DNA of 33,181 bases from SAR324 cluster bacterium (GCA_028822475.1 JAPKDT010000001.1:1-33181); one strand, 5' to 3'. Shown: positions 16,676 to 26,088, counted from the stretch's first letter. Notes: generated by a model not told the origin, from the letters alone. Numbers and translations: made by a program.

Positions 16676-18082
16676 ATGCAAAAAATGAAAAATCAAACAC
16701 CCACGCTTTCTGAAGGTGAAAGCAATAGATCGAAAAAGCGTGCGCAATGGGAAGCGGAAACACATAACACGAAAACGAGAGTTATTCTTGAAGATGATTC
16801 GCGTTACTTCCTGAGCCAGTCCGTTTCTAGTCCGTGTTTATCCGTGATCGCAAAGGCTGAAGGAGCCTACATCGAAGACACAAATGGTCGACGTTATCTG
16901 GATTTTCACGGTAATAATGTGCATCACATAGGTTACGGTCATCCTGAATTAAAAAAGGCGATTTCTGAACAAATGGACGTTTTGCCTTTCGCACCCCGCA
17001 GATTTGCTTGTGATCCGGCACTTGCCCTGGCAAAAAAGCTGGTTGAGATTTCACCGGGTGAGCTTTCGAAAGTGTTATTCACAACAGGCGGTTCAGATGC
17101 GATTGAAGTAGCACTCAAAATAGCGCGCGCGGTAACTGGACGTCACAAAACAATTTCTTTCTGGGATGCCTTCCATGGGTCAGGATTCGGGGCTTCTTCC
17201 GTAGGTGGGGAACAGCTTTTCCGCTCACACATAATTGGACCACTACTTTCTGGAACAGAACATGTCGCGCCTTTTGCCTGTTACCGTTGCCCCTACGGTT
17301 ACCCCGATCTTAATGGTGAAGCTCAAATTGAAATTTGTAAAACGACCTGTGCTAATTTTGTACGCTATGTCCTAGAAAAGGAAGGAGATGTAGCCGCAGT
17401 TATTGCCGAGCCTGCGAGGGCGGTACCTTACCTGCCTCCTCCGGGATACTGGGAGACGGTGCGGCAGGCCTGCAATGACAACGGCACCTTGTTAATCTTT
17501 GACGAGATTCCAACCGGTTTAGGCAAGACCGGTAAAATGTTTGCCTGTGAACATGATGCAGTGGTACCGGATATTCTCGTCCTCGGGAAAGCGCTGGGAG
17601 GAGGAATTTTACCTATTGCCGCTGTATTGGCCAAAGCGGAACTTGATGTCGGCGGTGAATTTGCTTTTGGGCACTACACCCATGAGAAAAATCCTGTGAC
17701 CGCGAAAGCTGCTTTGACTACTATTGAAATTATCGAGCAGGAAGGCCTGGTTGAAAATGCCGCAAAACTTGGAAAATATATGCTTGAGCAACTTAAACTA
17801 CTGAAAGTAGAACACCCTTCGATTGGTGACGTAAGGGGGCGCGGGTTGCTGCTTGGCGTGGAGCTTGTGCTAAATCAGAAAGAAAAAACACCGGCAAATG
17901 ATTTGGCGGAAGATGTTCTTTACCGCTGCCTCAGCAAAGGCTTGTCATTCAAGATTAGTATGGGCAATGTGTTGACGCTTTCACCGCCGCTAATAATAAG
18001 CAAAGCTCAGATTGATCTTTCGTTGAGCATAATCAACGAAAGTCTATGTGAAGCGGAAAATCTTTTTGGATTAGTTATTTAA
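16676..18082 (+). CDS. pbfA: Class III PLP enzyme, probable (R)-1-hydroxy-2-aminoethylphosphonate ammonia-lyase
   Basis: The 468-residue protein has the class III aminotransferase fold: FTTGGSDAIEVALK (135-148), the PLP-ring Asp276 in LLIFDEIPTGLGKTG, and the PLP lysine Lys305 in LVLGKALGGG. PbfA shares this fold but works as a lyase, turning (R)-1-hydroxy-2-aminoethylphosphonate into phosphonoacetaldehyde and ammonia, which extends phosphonate catabolism. The call rests on overall resemblance plus the 2-aminoethylphosphonate-type transporter that follows on the same strand. A cysteine-rich insert (CYRCPYGYPDL and a later KTTC) is notable. A generic aminotransferase acting on 2-aminoethylphosphonate is the main alternative. 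PhnX, PhnW or PhnA, which would complete the pathway, are not in the window. The start has no strong ribosome binding site. Confidence 0.7.
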   Translation: MQKMKNQTPTLSEGESNRSKKRAQWEAETHNTKTRVILEDDSRYFLSQSVSSPCLSVIAKAEGAYIEDTNGRRYLDFHGNNVHHIGYGHPELKKAISEQMDVLPFAPRRFACDPALALAKKLVEISPGELSKVLFTTGGSDAIEVALKIARAVTGRHKTISFWDAFHGSGFGASSVGGEQLFRSHIIGPLLSGTEHVAPFACYRCPYGYPDLNGEAQIEICKTTCANFVRYVLEKEGDVAAVIAEPARAVPYLPPPGYWETVRQACNDNGTLLIFDEIPTGLGKTGKMFACEHDAVVPDILVLGKALGGGILPIAAVLAKAELDVGGEFAFGHYTHEKNPVTAKAALTTIEIIEQEGLVENAAKLGKYMLEQLKLLKVEHPSIGDVRGRGLLLGVELVLNQKEKTPANDLAEDVLYRCLSKGLSFKISMGNVLTLSPPLIISKAQIDLSLSIINESLCEAENLFGLVI

Positions 18083-18228
18083 ATTTAAAGAACGTTTACA
18101 AAAAAGAAAATAATTATATCTGTTGCGCTTTAGTCATCAATGCTGTTAGGCTTTATCGCTCATGTGGAGGAATAAAATCAGGAGTATTTCTTCACTTTCT
18201 ACCATAATCCTTTTAGATGAGGAGTTAC

Positions 18229-19266
18229 ATGAAGAAGCTCATTAATAACATAAGACAACTCAGCCGGGGCGTTCTCGGTATGGCAATAGGGCTGCTGTTC
18301 GCAATTCCAGCGGGTGCAGAAACCCTCACCGTTTATACGGCAGTTGAAGCAGAAGACCTCAAACGCTATGCCTCTGCGTTCAATGAAGATCATCCTGACA
18401 TCAAAATCCGCTGGGTACGGGATTCCACTGGAATTGTCACCGCAAAATTGCTTGCTGAGAAGAACAACCCCAGAGCGGATGTGATTTGGGGATTGGCCGC
18501 AACAAGTTTGATGCTTCTTCAGTCTGAAGGCATGCTGCAGGCATATGCCCCGAAAGGATTAGGAAAGCTGGACACTAAATTCAGGGATTCAGCTAATCCT
18601 CCAAGTTGGACAGGAATGGATGCCTGGATTGCTGCAGTTTGTGTGAACACAGTGGAAGCAGAGCGTTATAATTTACCCATACCAACTTCGTGGATGGACC
18701 TCACTGATCCTGTCTATAAAGGACATCTCGTTATGCCGAATCCGAATTCATCGGGAACAGGATTCCTTGATGTTTCTTCATGGCTGCAAATTTATGGTAA
18801 ACACGGAGGTTGGCAGTTTATGGATAACCTGCACAAAAATATTGCCTGGTACACCCATTCGGGTTCAAAGCCTTGCAAACAAGCAGCACGTGGTGAAACT
18901 CCTATTGGAATTTCTTTTGCGTTCCGCGGTGCAAAATCAAAAGCAGCAGGTGCGCCTCTGGAGATAGTTTTACCAAAAGAAGGTGTAGGCTGGGACATGG
19001 AAGCAACAGCAATCGTGAATGGAACAAAAAAACTTGCTGCTGCACAAAAGCTTGTGGATTGGTCGATCACGAAAAAAGCAAATAAGCTTTACAATCAGGG
19101 TTATGCTGTGGTTGCCTATCCAGGAATTGCCAAACCGGTCAAGCATTTTCCTACAGGAATATTGGAAGCAATGATTAACAACGACTTTGAATTTGCTGCT
19201 GTGAATCGCAAGAGTATTTTGTCTGAGTGGCAAAAACGTTACGACGCAAAGTCAGAAGCCAAGTAA
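18229..19266 (+). CDS. phnS: Periplasmic substrate-binding protein, 2-aminoethylphosphonate ABC transporter type
   Basis: This is the extracytoplasmic receptor of the ABC importer encoded downstream. It has a signal peptide (MKKLINNIRQ..., hydrophobic core GMAIGLLFAIP, probable cleavage after AGA at residue 30) and a mature start ETLTVYTAVEAEDL, typical of the iron/thiamine/phosphonate binding-protein cluster. Motifs such as VIWGLAATSLMLLQ and PNPNSSGTGFLDV fit that family. The ATG at 18229 was chosen because GAGGAG lies 4 nt upstream; an in-frame ATG at 18217 would place that site inside the gene. The ligand is inferred from the neighbours; Fe(III) or a polyamine would be the alternatives. 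An RNA hairpin follows the stop codon. Confidence 0.8.
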   Translation: MKKLINNIRQLSRGVLGMAIGLLFAIPAGAETLTVYTAVEAEDLKRYASAFNEDHPDIKIRWVRDSTGIVTAKLLAEKNNPRADVIWGLAATSLMLLQSEGMLQAYAPKGLGKLDTKFRDSANPPSWTGMDAWIAAVCVNTVEAERYNLPIPTSWMDLTDPVYKGHLVMPNPNSSGTGFLDVSSWLQIYGKHGGWQFMDNLHKNIAWYTHSGSKPCKQAARGETPIGISFAFRGAKSKAAGAPLEIVLPKEGVGWDMEATAIVNGTKKLAAAQKLVDWSITKKANKLYNQGYAVVAYPGIAKPVKHFPTGILEAMINNDFEFAAVNRKSILSEWQKRYDAKSEAK

Positions 19267-19291
19267 AACTGCTTTTTAACCCTCCTTTTTT

Positions 19292-19318
19292 CCGGGTCGG
19301 ACTTTAAGTCTGGTCCGG
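19292..19318 (+). promoter_or_regulatory. Hairpin between phnS and phnT reaching into the phnT ribosome binding site
   Basis: A 12-bp stem with three G-U wobbles and a TTA loop forms between CCGGGTCGGACT and AGTCTGGTCCGG. It begins 25 nt after the phnS stop. Its 3' end supplies the first GG of the GGAG ribosome binding site (19317-19320) for the ATG at 19329. No T run follows, so it is not a classical terminator. It probably protects the 3' end of phnS mRNA and limits translation of the ATPase, giving more binding protein than transporter. Confidence 0.65.
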
Positions 19319-19328
19319 AGTTCTGAAT

Positions 19329-20423
19329 ATGCCTGAATCAAAACAAGCTTACCTTCATATCGAAAATCTCACCAAACATTTTGGTGGGTTTGTGGCAGTG
19401 CGTCAACTTTCTCTGGAAATCTTCAGCGGTGAATTCATCTGTTTTCTTGGCCCATCCGGATGCGGAAAAACCACCCTGTTGCGAGCTATCGCCGGACTGG
19501 ATCCGCAATCTTCCGGAAGCATCACTCAGGGCGAAAAAGACATTTCCAATCTACCGCCCTCTGAACGTGATTTCGGTATTGTTTTTCAATCGTATGCTCT
19601 TTTTCCAAACCTGACAGTTTTCCAGAATGTAGCTTATGGTTTGGAAAATCAGCGTCTGCCAAAAGCGGAAATCCGGAAACGTGTTACAGAATTACTGCAA
19701 CTCGTCGGTTTGCCTGAGCAAACAGAAAAATATCCTGCGCAGCTTTCAGGAGGCGAACAACAACGTGTAGCTCTATCTCGTGCGCTGGCCACTTCGCCGG
19801 GGTTGTTGCTGCTCGATGAACCCTTAAGCGCACTTGACGCGCGTGTTCGCGCGGCTCTGCGTCAGGAAATCCGTGCTCTGCATGAACGGCTTGGTGTGAC
19901 CACGATTCTCGTAACGCACGATCAGGAAGAAGCGCTTTCGATGGCGGACCGCATTGTGGTAATGAATCACGGACGCATCGAACAGGTAGGTACTCCGGAA
20001 GAAATTTACGGTACTCCGGCTTCGCCTTTTGTGGCGGATTTTATCGGCGTGATGAATTTTATGCAGGGAGAAATCACCTCCTCCGGAACTGTGCGTATTG
20101 GAGAGAATTCCATTAACTGCGAAACCACAAACATTCAGGTAGGCCGTAAAGTTCGTCTGACGGTACGTCCGGAAGATATTTTGTGCAGTGCTGATTCTGC
20201 TTCGGATCAAGCTTTGAGAGAAAATTCATTTTTGCTGCAAGTTGAATCCGTAGAATTTCTGGGCTCTTTTTGCCGGCTCATTTTGTCAGGTCCTGAAGGT
20301 TTTGGAAAATTAAAAGCGGACCTTTCAACCCAGCAAGTTCATGAACTCAAGGTGACTCAGAACTCAAGACTAACCGCTGAATTTCCCTCCCGTAATCTGC
20401 GTATTTTTCCAGAAAGCTCATGA
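19329..20423 (+). CDS. phnT: ABC transporter ATP-binding protein (2-aminoethylphosphonate type)
   Basis: This is the cytoplasmic ATPase that powers the importer. Its 364 residues show Walker A GPSGCGKTT (41-49), the Q-loop VFQSYALFP, the signature LSGGEQQ (139-145), Walker B LLLLDEP (159-165), the D-loop SALDARVR and the switch His in LVTHDQEE. A C-terminal TOBE-type regulatory domain (about 240-364) places it in the MalK/PotA/FbpC group. The ribosome binding site GGAG is partly within the upstream hairpin. Its stop codon overlaps the permease start as ATGA, so the two are coupled. The phosphonate assignment follows from the operon. Confidence 0.85.
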   Translation: MPESKQAYLHIENLTKHFGGFVAVRQLSLEIFSGEFICFLGPSGCGKTTLLRAIAGLDPQSSGSITQGEKDISNLPPSERDFGIVFQSYALFPNLTVFQNVAYGLENQRLPKAEIRKRVTELLQLVGLPEQTEKYPAQLSGGEQQRVALSRALATSPGLLLLDEPLSALDARVRAALRQEIRALHERLGVTTILVTHDQEEALSMADRIVVMNHGRIEQVGTPEEIYGTPASPFVADFIGVMNFMQGEITSSGTVRIGENSINCETTNIQVGRKVRLTVRPEDILCSADSASDQALRENSFLLQVESVEFLGSFCRLILSGPEGFGKLKADLSTQQVHELKVTQNSRLTAEFPSRNLRIFPESS

Positions 20424-22144
20424 GTAGCGCTGCCGCATTTCCTGTTTCCACAACTTCCGTCAGCGGAGCTTCCGCAGTGAGAATCCGGGTCAGCCGTGAT
20501 GATATTGTGCTTCGTTCCGGACTGGTCTTGCTAATTACTTTGCTGGTGGTTGCAGTTGTTTTTCCGCTTTATACTTTGCTTTCCAAAAGTTTTGAAGACA
20601 ATGACGGCGAATTTGTCGGTCTACAGAATTTTCGTGAATATTTTGAAACACCGGCTCTTTTCACTTCGATCACCAACAGCATTGGAGTAGCCATTTCTGT
20701 GGCTTTTATTGTGTTGGTGCTGGCCTTCGTTTACGCGTATGCACTGACTCGGACAAAAATGCCGCTGCGCGGTCTCTTTCGTGGAATTGCACTGATACCG
20801 ATTCTTGCACCGTCCTTACTGGCGGCAATTTCGTTAATTTACTGGTTTGGAAATCAAGGGGTACTCAAATCGTGGTTGTTCGGTGCTTCTATCTACGGAC
20901 CCATCGGCGTCATCATGGCTTCGTGTTTCTGGGTTTTCCCACATGCGCTGATGATTTTAGTCACGGCACTCTCCACCGCGGATGCCCGACTTTACGAAGC
21001 AGCCGAAGCTTTACGTACACCTAAATGGCGTGTGTTCTGGACGGTCACGCTTCCCGGCGCAAAGTACGGAATTCTCAGTACAGGATTCATCGTCTTCACA
21101 CTTGTCATCACAGATTTTGGTGTTCCTAAAGTAATCGGCGGACGTTTCAATGTACTTGCGACGGACGTTTACAAACAGGTTGTCGGACAGCAAAATTTTG
21201 AAATGGGCGCGGTCGTTTCGCTGGTTTTGCTCCTGCCCGCCGTAGTTGCTTTTATTGCAGATCGCTGGGTACAGCGTAAACAAGTCGCTTTGCTTTCGGC
21301 ACGTGCTGTGCCTTTTCAGCCAAAAGCAGATCCACTGCGTGACTGGTTGCTTTTTGTGTTTTGCGCAATTATCGCATTCATTTTCATTGCCATGCTGGCG
21401 ATGGCAGCCTACGCTTCTTTTGTCACGTTCTGGCCCTACAATCTATCCCTTACTCTGAAGAATTATGACTTTGATTTGATGGATGGAGGAGGTTGGGAAG
21501 CGTATTATAACTCAATTAGACTGGCAATTTATTGTGCGGTCTTTGGTTCTGGACTGATATTTTTAGGCAGTTACCTGGTTGAAAAAGCACGCGGCATCAT
21601 CTGGCTGCGTACCATTTTACATCTTGGCGCAATGTTACCGCTTGCAGTTCCGGGACTGGTTTTGGGCATCGCCTATATTTTCTTTTTCAATCATCCGGAC
21701 AATCCACTGGGTTTCCTTTACGGCACAATGGGAATCCTGGTAATTTGCACAATTGTTCACTTTTATACAGTCAGTCACCTTACCTGTCTCACGGCACTCA
21801 AGCAACTTGACCCAGAATTTGAAGCAGTAGCACTCTCTTTGAAAACACCGGTCTGGCGCACCTTTAGAAAAGTTACTCTCCCCGTTTGTCTTCCGACTCT
21901 GCTGGATGTGGCGAGTTATTTATTTTTAAACGCAATGACTACGGTTTCCGCAGTGGTGTTCCTCTATTCTCCGGAAACAATGCTGGCCTCTGTAGCTGTG
22001 CTGAACATGGATGACGCGGGAGACATCGCGCCCGCAGCGGCAATGGCTTTGATGATTGTTTACACTTCCGCCTGTTTCAGGATAATGCATGGACTGCTTT
22101 CACGTTATCTAAAACGTCGTACACAGGTCTGGCGCAATCAGTGA
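20420..22144 (+). CDS. phnU: Fused double-domain ABC permease (2-aminoethylphosphonate type)
   Basis: The 574-residue inner-membrane protein contains two permease domains in tandem, each with about six membrane segments and its own EAA loop that contacts the ATPase: EAAEALRTPKWRVFWTVTLP in the first half and EAVALSLKTPVWRTFRKVTLP in the second. One polypeptide can therefore form the whole channel, as in FbpB/ThiP and the putative 2-aminoethylphosphonate permeases of the PhnU2 type. The N-terminal 35 residues are Ser/Val/Ala-rich and cytoplasmic. It is the last gene of the cassette and converges on the FKBP gene with a 59-nt gap in which no clear terminator hairpin was seen. Confidence 0.85.
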   Translation: MSSAAAFPVSTTSVSGASAVRIRVSRDDIVLRSGLVLLITLLVVAVVFPLYTLLSKSFEDNDGEFVGLQNFREYFETPALFTSITNSIGVAISVAFIVLVLAFVYAYALTRTKMPLRGLFRGIALIPILAPSLLAAISLIYWFGNQGVLKSWLFGASIYGPIGVIMASCFWVFPHALMILVTALSTADARLYEAAEALRTPKWRVFWTVTLPGAKYGILSTGFIVFTLVITDFGVPKVIGGRFNVLATDVYKQVVGQQNFEMGAVVSLVLLLPAVVAFIADRWVQRKQVALLSARAVPFQPKADPLRDWLLFVFCAIIAFIFIAMLAMAAYASFVTFWPYNLSLTLKNYDFDLMDGGGWEAYYNSIRLAIYCAVFGSGLIFLGSYLVEKARGIIWLRTILHLGAMLPLAVPGLVLGIAYIFFFNHPDNPLGFLYGTMGILVICTIVHFYTVSHLTCLTALKQLDPEFEAVALSLKTPVWRTFRKVTLPVCLPTLLDVASYLFLNAMTTVSAVVFLYSPETMLASVAVLNMDDAGDIAPAAAMALMIVYTSACFRIMHGLLSRYLKRRTQVWRNQ

Positions 22145-22203
22145 GAAAAGAGATTATACGGAGAATGAACTGCTTATTTTGCCTTGAGTAGAGCTGAGTT
22201 CGC

Positions 22204-22629
22204 TTAAGTGACTTTTAGCACTTCGACTTTGAAGATCAAATTAGCGTTCGGCGGTATACCCATTGAGGAAGCACCCGGGCTACCATAGGCGAGTCTGGCG
22301 GGAATTTTGATTTGCAACTTCGTACCTTCCCTCACATCTTTGAGAGCAATGTCCCAGCCGTCAATTACACTGCCCTTTCCTAGATCAAACTCAAAAGGAC
22401 GCCGCTTGGCTCGGCTACTGTCAAACATGGTAAAGTCCTTTTCCAGCCAGCCTTCATAGTGGACTTTGATGTGGCTGCCGTCTTTGGATTTATCGCCATG
22501 TCCCGGACGTTCCACATAGACTTGAATTCCGGAACTGCCGGTTTTAAAAGCCACGTCGAGTGCTAATTGTGGCCTTTTATTTATTTTTTTGCTTTGCTGC
22601 TGCGCTGCCGCGGAGGTAGCAACTTTCAT
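22204..22629 (-). CDS. FKBP-type peptidyl-prolyl cis-trans isomerase
   Basis: FKBP enzymes catalyse cis-trans isomerisation of peptide bonds before proline and act as folding helpers. The 141-residue protein has an Ala/Gln/Lys-rich N-terminus (1-25) and one FKBP domain (about 45-141) with the usual blocks: VHYEGWLE, TMFDSS, PFEFDLGKGSVIDGWDIAL, KIPARLAYG, IPPNANLIFKVEVL. No signal peptide or membrane anchor is visible, so a cytoplasmic location is likely even though its upstream neighbour is exported. Its ATG directly follows the TAG of the LptA-like gene, which implies coupled translation. Confidence 0.92.
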   Translation of the reverse strand: MKVATSAAAQQQSKKINKRPQLALDVAFKTGSSGIQVYVERPGHGDKSKDGSHIKVHYEGWLEKDFTMFDSSRAKRRPFEFDLGKGSVIDGWDIALKDVREGTKLQIKIPARLAYGSPGASSMGIPPNANLIFKVEVLKVT

Positions 22630-23904
22630 CTATCTGCATTTAAAGATGGAAGGAGATTTCGCTCCGAGGATTGTCATTTGGATAGGAGTTTTGTTGGCGC
22701 CTTGAGCGACGCCTTTATTAACATCAAGGTACAAATTGATTGTGGTTCCCTGGAGGTGAAATTTTCCGGATTGAACTTCCGCACTGCCTTCAAGCAAAAT
22801 GGTTTGGGAAATTTCATCAAAGCTGGCCCGGTTTGCTTTGGCAACACGTCCCGGTTGTTCAAAACAAACTTCCTGTTCCGCCTGGATGGATTGTAACTCC
22901 TGAGACTCACCGAGCCGTAAAGTGATTTTTCCAGCGTGAATATAGAGATTGTCCGGTGAACGCTCCATTTCCACATCACCTTCAAACATTGCCTGCTGTT
23001 TGAAGTTATCAAGTACTGCACGTGACGCAAGTAAAATCACTTTACGCGGTTCAGAAATTGGTTGTGTTTCGTCGTCTGTTTCCTGGCCCTTCGCTGCAGG
23101 ATCTGGATTTTCACGATTTGTTTCAAGCTCACTCAGGTTTGCTTCAACACGGATACGACCTTCTTTACTGGTATCCTGACCTTCCAAAGTCGCATGCTGA
23201 CGCAGTAGATCCAAAAGTACAGTATCACTGCGTACAGTGCCCTGCGTGGCTTTCATTAAGACATTTCCCTTGAGTTCCATAGTTTGCTGTGGCGCCCGTA
23301 TCTTTTTCGCAGCAGTAGAACCGGCAACGGTTTCAGTCTTTTCGAGATCAACCTGTGTATAAACCGCATAATCTGACCGCACTTCCCGATCCCATTGTTT
23401 GACCTGAACTCCACCTTCGCCGATCAATTTTTCGAAATCATTGTTTGTTCCAGAAACGAGACGGAGTTTTGCAGTAGTTAACTCTATATTTTCCCGCGGA
23501 ATAAATCCTTTGACATTACCCCGAAAGACGGCAGCGTTTTCATTAAGATCACTGCTGAATTCATCAGCTTGAATTTTCATTTGCTCAGTTGAAGCATAAC
23601 GTAAAAGAGTTTCTCGTTGTTTTGGTCCCAGAAATATCGGGAATGCCTCGAAAAAATCTTTGCGGTTCTCATATATTTTGTCCAGCATTGGGACAAACAT
23701 CGCGGTGAGTGATTTGGTGAAACCTTCCCTCTGGAGGTGATCGAGGGTATTGCGGGTGATTTTGAAAGAGTTGGCAGGAGAAGCAAAGCTAACTCGACTC
23801 TTATTCCATACCGGTTCTGCTACCGCAAAACAGAGAAGAAGCAAAACTGCGCTAATTATTTTAAAGCTTATCCGCTTAGACATGTGAAGAGTCAGTTGTT
23901 TCAT
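22630..23904 (-). CDS. LptA/OstA-like LPS transport protein
   Basis: The 424-residue protein begins with a probable signal peptide or membrane anchor (core IISAVLLLLCFAVAEP, residues about 17-32). It contains two stretches of OstA/LptA-type beta repeats: one from about 105 (MKIQADEFSSDLNENAAVFRG then VKGFIPRENIELTTAKLRL) and another from about 290 to the end (ASRAVLDNFKQQAMFEGDVEM, FDEISQTILLEGSAEVQSG). LptA forms the periplasmic bridge for lipopolysaccharide between LptC and LptD. It is twice the usual LptA length, so it could be an LptA-like accessory protein or an LptC-LptA type fusion. The ATG lies one base after the pyrG stop. An internal ATG at 23883 is a possible alternative start. Confidence 0.75.
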   Translation of the reverse strand: MKQLTLHMSKRISFKIISAVLLLLCFAVAEPVWNKSRVSFASPANSFKITRNTLDHLQREGFTKSLTAMFVPMLDKIYENRKDFFEAFPIFLGPKQRETLLRYASTEQMKIQADEFSSDLNENAAVFRGNVKGFIPRENIELTTAKLRLVSGTNNDFEKLIGEGGVQVKQWDREVRSDYAVYTQVDLEKTETVAGSTAAKKIRAPQQTMELKGNVLMKATQGTVRSDTVLLDLLRQHATLEGQDTSKEGRIRVEANLSELETNRENPDPAAKGQETDDETQPISEPRKVILLASRAVLDNFKQQAMFEGDVEMERSPDNLYIHAGKITLRLGESQELQSIQAEQEVCFEQPGRVAKANRASFDEISQTILLEGSAEVQSGKFHLQGTTINLYLDVNKGVAQGANKTPIQMTILGAKSPSIFKCR

Positions 23905-23905
23905 C

Positions 23906-25555
23906 TTAAGTTGGTAGGAGGCCGAGACGTGCCTGCCGTTTTACATAAGCCGCTTCTATAAAAGAAGAAAAAAGCGGATGCGGCTTTAGTGGTTTTGACT
24001 GCAGTTCCGGATGATACTGACAGCCGATAAACCATGGATGTTCAGGCAGTTCTATCGTTTCAACTAAATCCCTTTCAGGATGTTTTCCGGAAATGCTGAG
24101 TCCTGCTTCTTCAAACTTTGGAACAAATTCGTTCATCACTTCATAACGATGCCGGTGACGTTCAGAAATAGTTGTTTTATTATATATTTTCGCAATCAGG
24201 CTGCTTTCTTTCAGGACTGTAGTTTGGCTACCCAGACGCATAGTTCCGCCGGTTTTTTCGTGTCCAGATTGTTCAGGCATCAGGTCAATCACGTTTTCTG
24301 GATGATCAGGCCGGTTTTCGCCGGAATTAGCACCTTCAATTCCAACAACATTCCGGGCAAACTCTATGATCGCCATCTGCATACCGAGGCAAATTCCAAA
24401 AAACGGTAACTGCTGTGTACGTGCAATTTTGATAGCAGCAATTTTTCCTTCAGTTCCCCGTTCACCAAAGCCAGGAGCAACCAAAATACCATCCATATTT
24501 TCCAATTGCACAACTGCGTTTTCCTCAGTCAACAATTCTGAATCAATATAGTGCAGTTGGACTTTCAGCCGGTTTGCAATTCCTCCATGCAAAAGTGCTT
24601 CGTTGATGCTTTCATACGAATCTCGATTTGCGACATATTTACCGACAAAAGCAATATCCACCTTATCATGCGGATTTTTATAATTTTCAATCAAATCAAT
24701 CCAAGGCTGCAGTTTTGGACTACCTGTCCACATCTGCAGGTAACTCATGATTGTGTTATCCAGTTCCTGCTGATGAAACATCAGCGGCGCTTCATAAACC
24801 GATTCTACGTCAAGACCGTTCACCACAGAATTTTCCGGCACATTGGTAAACAGGGAAATTTTGCTGCGTACTTTATCGGGAAGCATTTCTGAGGTACGGC
24901 AGATGAGGATGTCAGGTTGAATTCCGATTTCCCTGAGCTTACCCACACTGTGCTGGGTGGGTTTGGTTTTCATTTCTGTTGTCTTGACGATTAAAGTCAA
25001 ATGAACAAACAAAGTATTTTCTTTACCGTGATCATGCCTGTATTGGCGAATTGCTTCGAGGAAAGGCAATGACTCAATATCACCTACTGTTCCGCCTATT
25101 TCAACAATACAAATATCCGCGTTTTTCGCTGTTCCGGAATTCTCGTCAGTGTCTGCTAATCTGGCGGCATCTGAAATTGTATTTTTGATTTCATCAATCA
25201 CATGCGGAATGACCTGCACGGTGGCACCTAAATAATCACCAGCACGTTCTTTACGGATAACAGCATCATATATTTGACCGGTGGTACGGTTATGTCTTCG
25301 TGTCAGTACCGCGTTGGTGTAACGTTCATAATGTCCTAAATCAAGATCAGTTTCTGCACCGTCCACGGTGACAAAAACTTCACCGTGCTGAAAAGGATTC
25401 ATGGTTCCTGCATCCACATTTATGTATGGATCCAACTTCATCAGGCTGATTGTCAGACCTCTTGATTCCAGTAGTGCTCCTATAGAAGCAGCGGCAATTC
25501 CTTTTCCAAGTCCGGAGACTACACCGCCGGTGATAAAGATAAATTTTGTTTGCAT
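23906..25555 (-). CDS. pyrG: CTP synthase
   Basis: PyrG makes CTP from UTP, ATP and glutamine, the last step of de novo pyrimidine nucleotide synthesis. The 549 residues match the family: an N-terminal amidoligase domain (1 to about 270) starting [22 protein letters not shown] with the [11 protein letters not shown] and [23 protein letters not shown] blocks, and a C-terminal class I glutaminase domain with the Cys nucleophile in [11 protein letters not shown] and the His/Glu pair in GCQYHPEL. Everything needed for catalysis is present. A 97-nt gap separates it from yjbQ, long enough for its own promoter. It is coupled to the LptA-like gene downstream; CTP is needed for KDO activation and lipid synthesis, which fits an envelope context. 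Confidence 0.97.
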   Translation of the reverse strand: MQTKFIFITGGVVSGLGKGIAAASIGALLESRGLTISLMKLDPYINVDAGTMNPFQHGEVFVTVDGAETDLDLGHYERYTNAVLTRRHNRTTGQIYDAVIRKERAGDYLGATVQVIPHVIDEIKNTISDAARLADTDENSGTAKNADICIVEIGGTVGDIESLPFLEAIRQYRHDHGKENTLFVHLTLIVKTTEMKTKPTQHSVGKLREIGIQPDILICRTSEMLPDKVRSKISLFTNVPENSVVNGLDVESVYEAPLMFHQQELDNTIMSYLQMWTGSPKLQPWIDLIENYKNPHDKVDIAFVGKYVANRDSYESINEALLHGGIANRLKVQLHYIDSELLTEENAVVQLENMDGILVAPGFGERGTEGKIAAIKIARTQQLPFFGICLGMQMAIIEFARNVVGIEGANSGENRPDHPENVIDLMPEQSGHEKTGGTMRLGSQTTVLKESSLIAKIYNKTTISERHRHRYEVMNEFVPKFEEAGLSISGKHPERDLVETIELPEHPWFIGCQYHPELQSKPLKPHPLFSSFIEAAYVKRQARLGLLPT

Positions 25556-25652
25556 GTATAAATCAGGTTTCTTTTTTTAGAGTTGGTTTTCAGTTAAAAA
25601 AATAGTTGAACTTTAGTGCAGCAGGAAATTTTTCACAAGTTAATTTAAAGAT

Positions 25653-26072
25653 TCAGTCTCCGGAAATATGCACAACAATGTTTCTGAGACTTCCACTTGA
25701 GCGGTGTTCCCAGAGAAAAATCCCCTGCCAGGTGCCCAAAAGCAACTGACCTCCGCTAAGAGGAATCTGCTCAGATGTACAGGTCAACGCGCTCCGGATG
25801 TGGGACGGCATATCATCCGGACCTTCCATGGTGTGAGTATATCCTAAATCGTTTTCAGGAACCAGCTTTCCGAAAAAATATTCCAGATCCCGTTGAACAT
25901 CCGGATCAGCGTTTTCCTGAATAACGAGACTTGCTGAAGTATGACGGACGAACAAATTACAAAGTCCGCAAGTAATTTTAGAGGCTTGTACAACTTGCTG
26001 TACTTCATGTGTGATTTCCTGAAGACCCTTGCCCTGGGTTTGAATTCGAAGAACTTGCTGGAAATTATACAT
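25653..26072 (-). CDS. yjbQ: YjbQ family protein (UPF0047)
   Basis: The UPF0047/YjbQ family has a small compact fold; a weak, apparently secondary thiamine phosphate synthase activity has been reported for E. coli YjbQ, but the physiological role is not settled. The family motifs are clear: LFVRHTSASLVIQENADPDV, LGYTHTMEGPDDMPSHIRSAL, and LLGTWQGIFLWEHR, with the conserved His residues. I chose the ATG at 26072 (139 aa), which has AGAG just upstream and leaves a 16-nt gap after the kinase gene; a longer frame starting at 26135 would overlap the kinase and add 21 residues not typical of the family. Confidence 0.88.
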   Translation of the reverse strand: MYNFQQVLRIQTQGKGLQEITHEVQQVVQASKITCGLCNLFVRHTSASLVIQENADPDVQRDLEYFFGKLVPENDLGYTHTMEGPDDMPSHIRSALTCTSEQIPLSGGQLLLGTWQGIFLWEHRSSGSLRNIVVHISGD

Positions 26073-26088
26073 CTCTAATCTGCGTTTT

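Noticed and set aside
18162..18245. 28-codon upstream frame overlapping the phnS start
   Set aside because: No ribosome binding site of its own could be recognised and the product is featureless; it could be a regulatory leader but there is no positive evidence.
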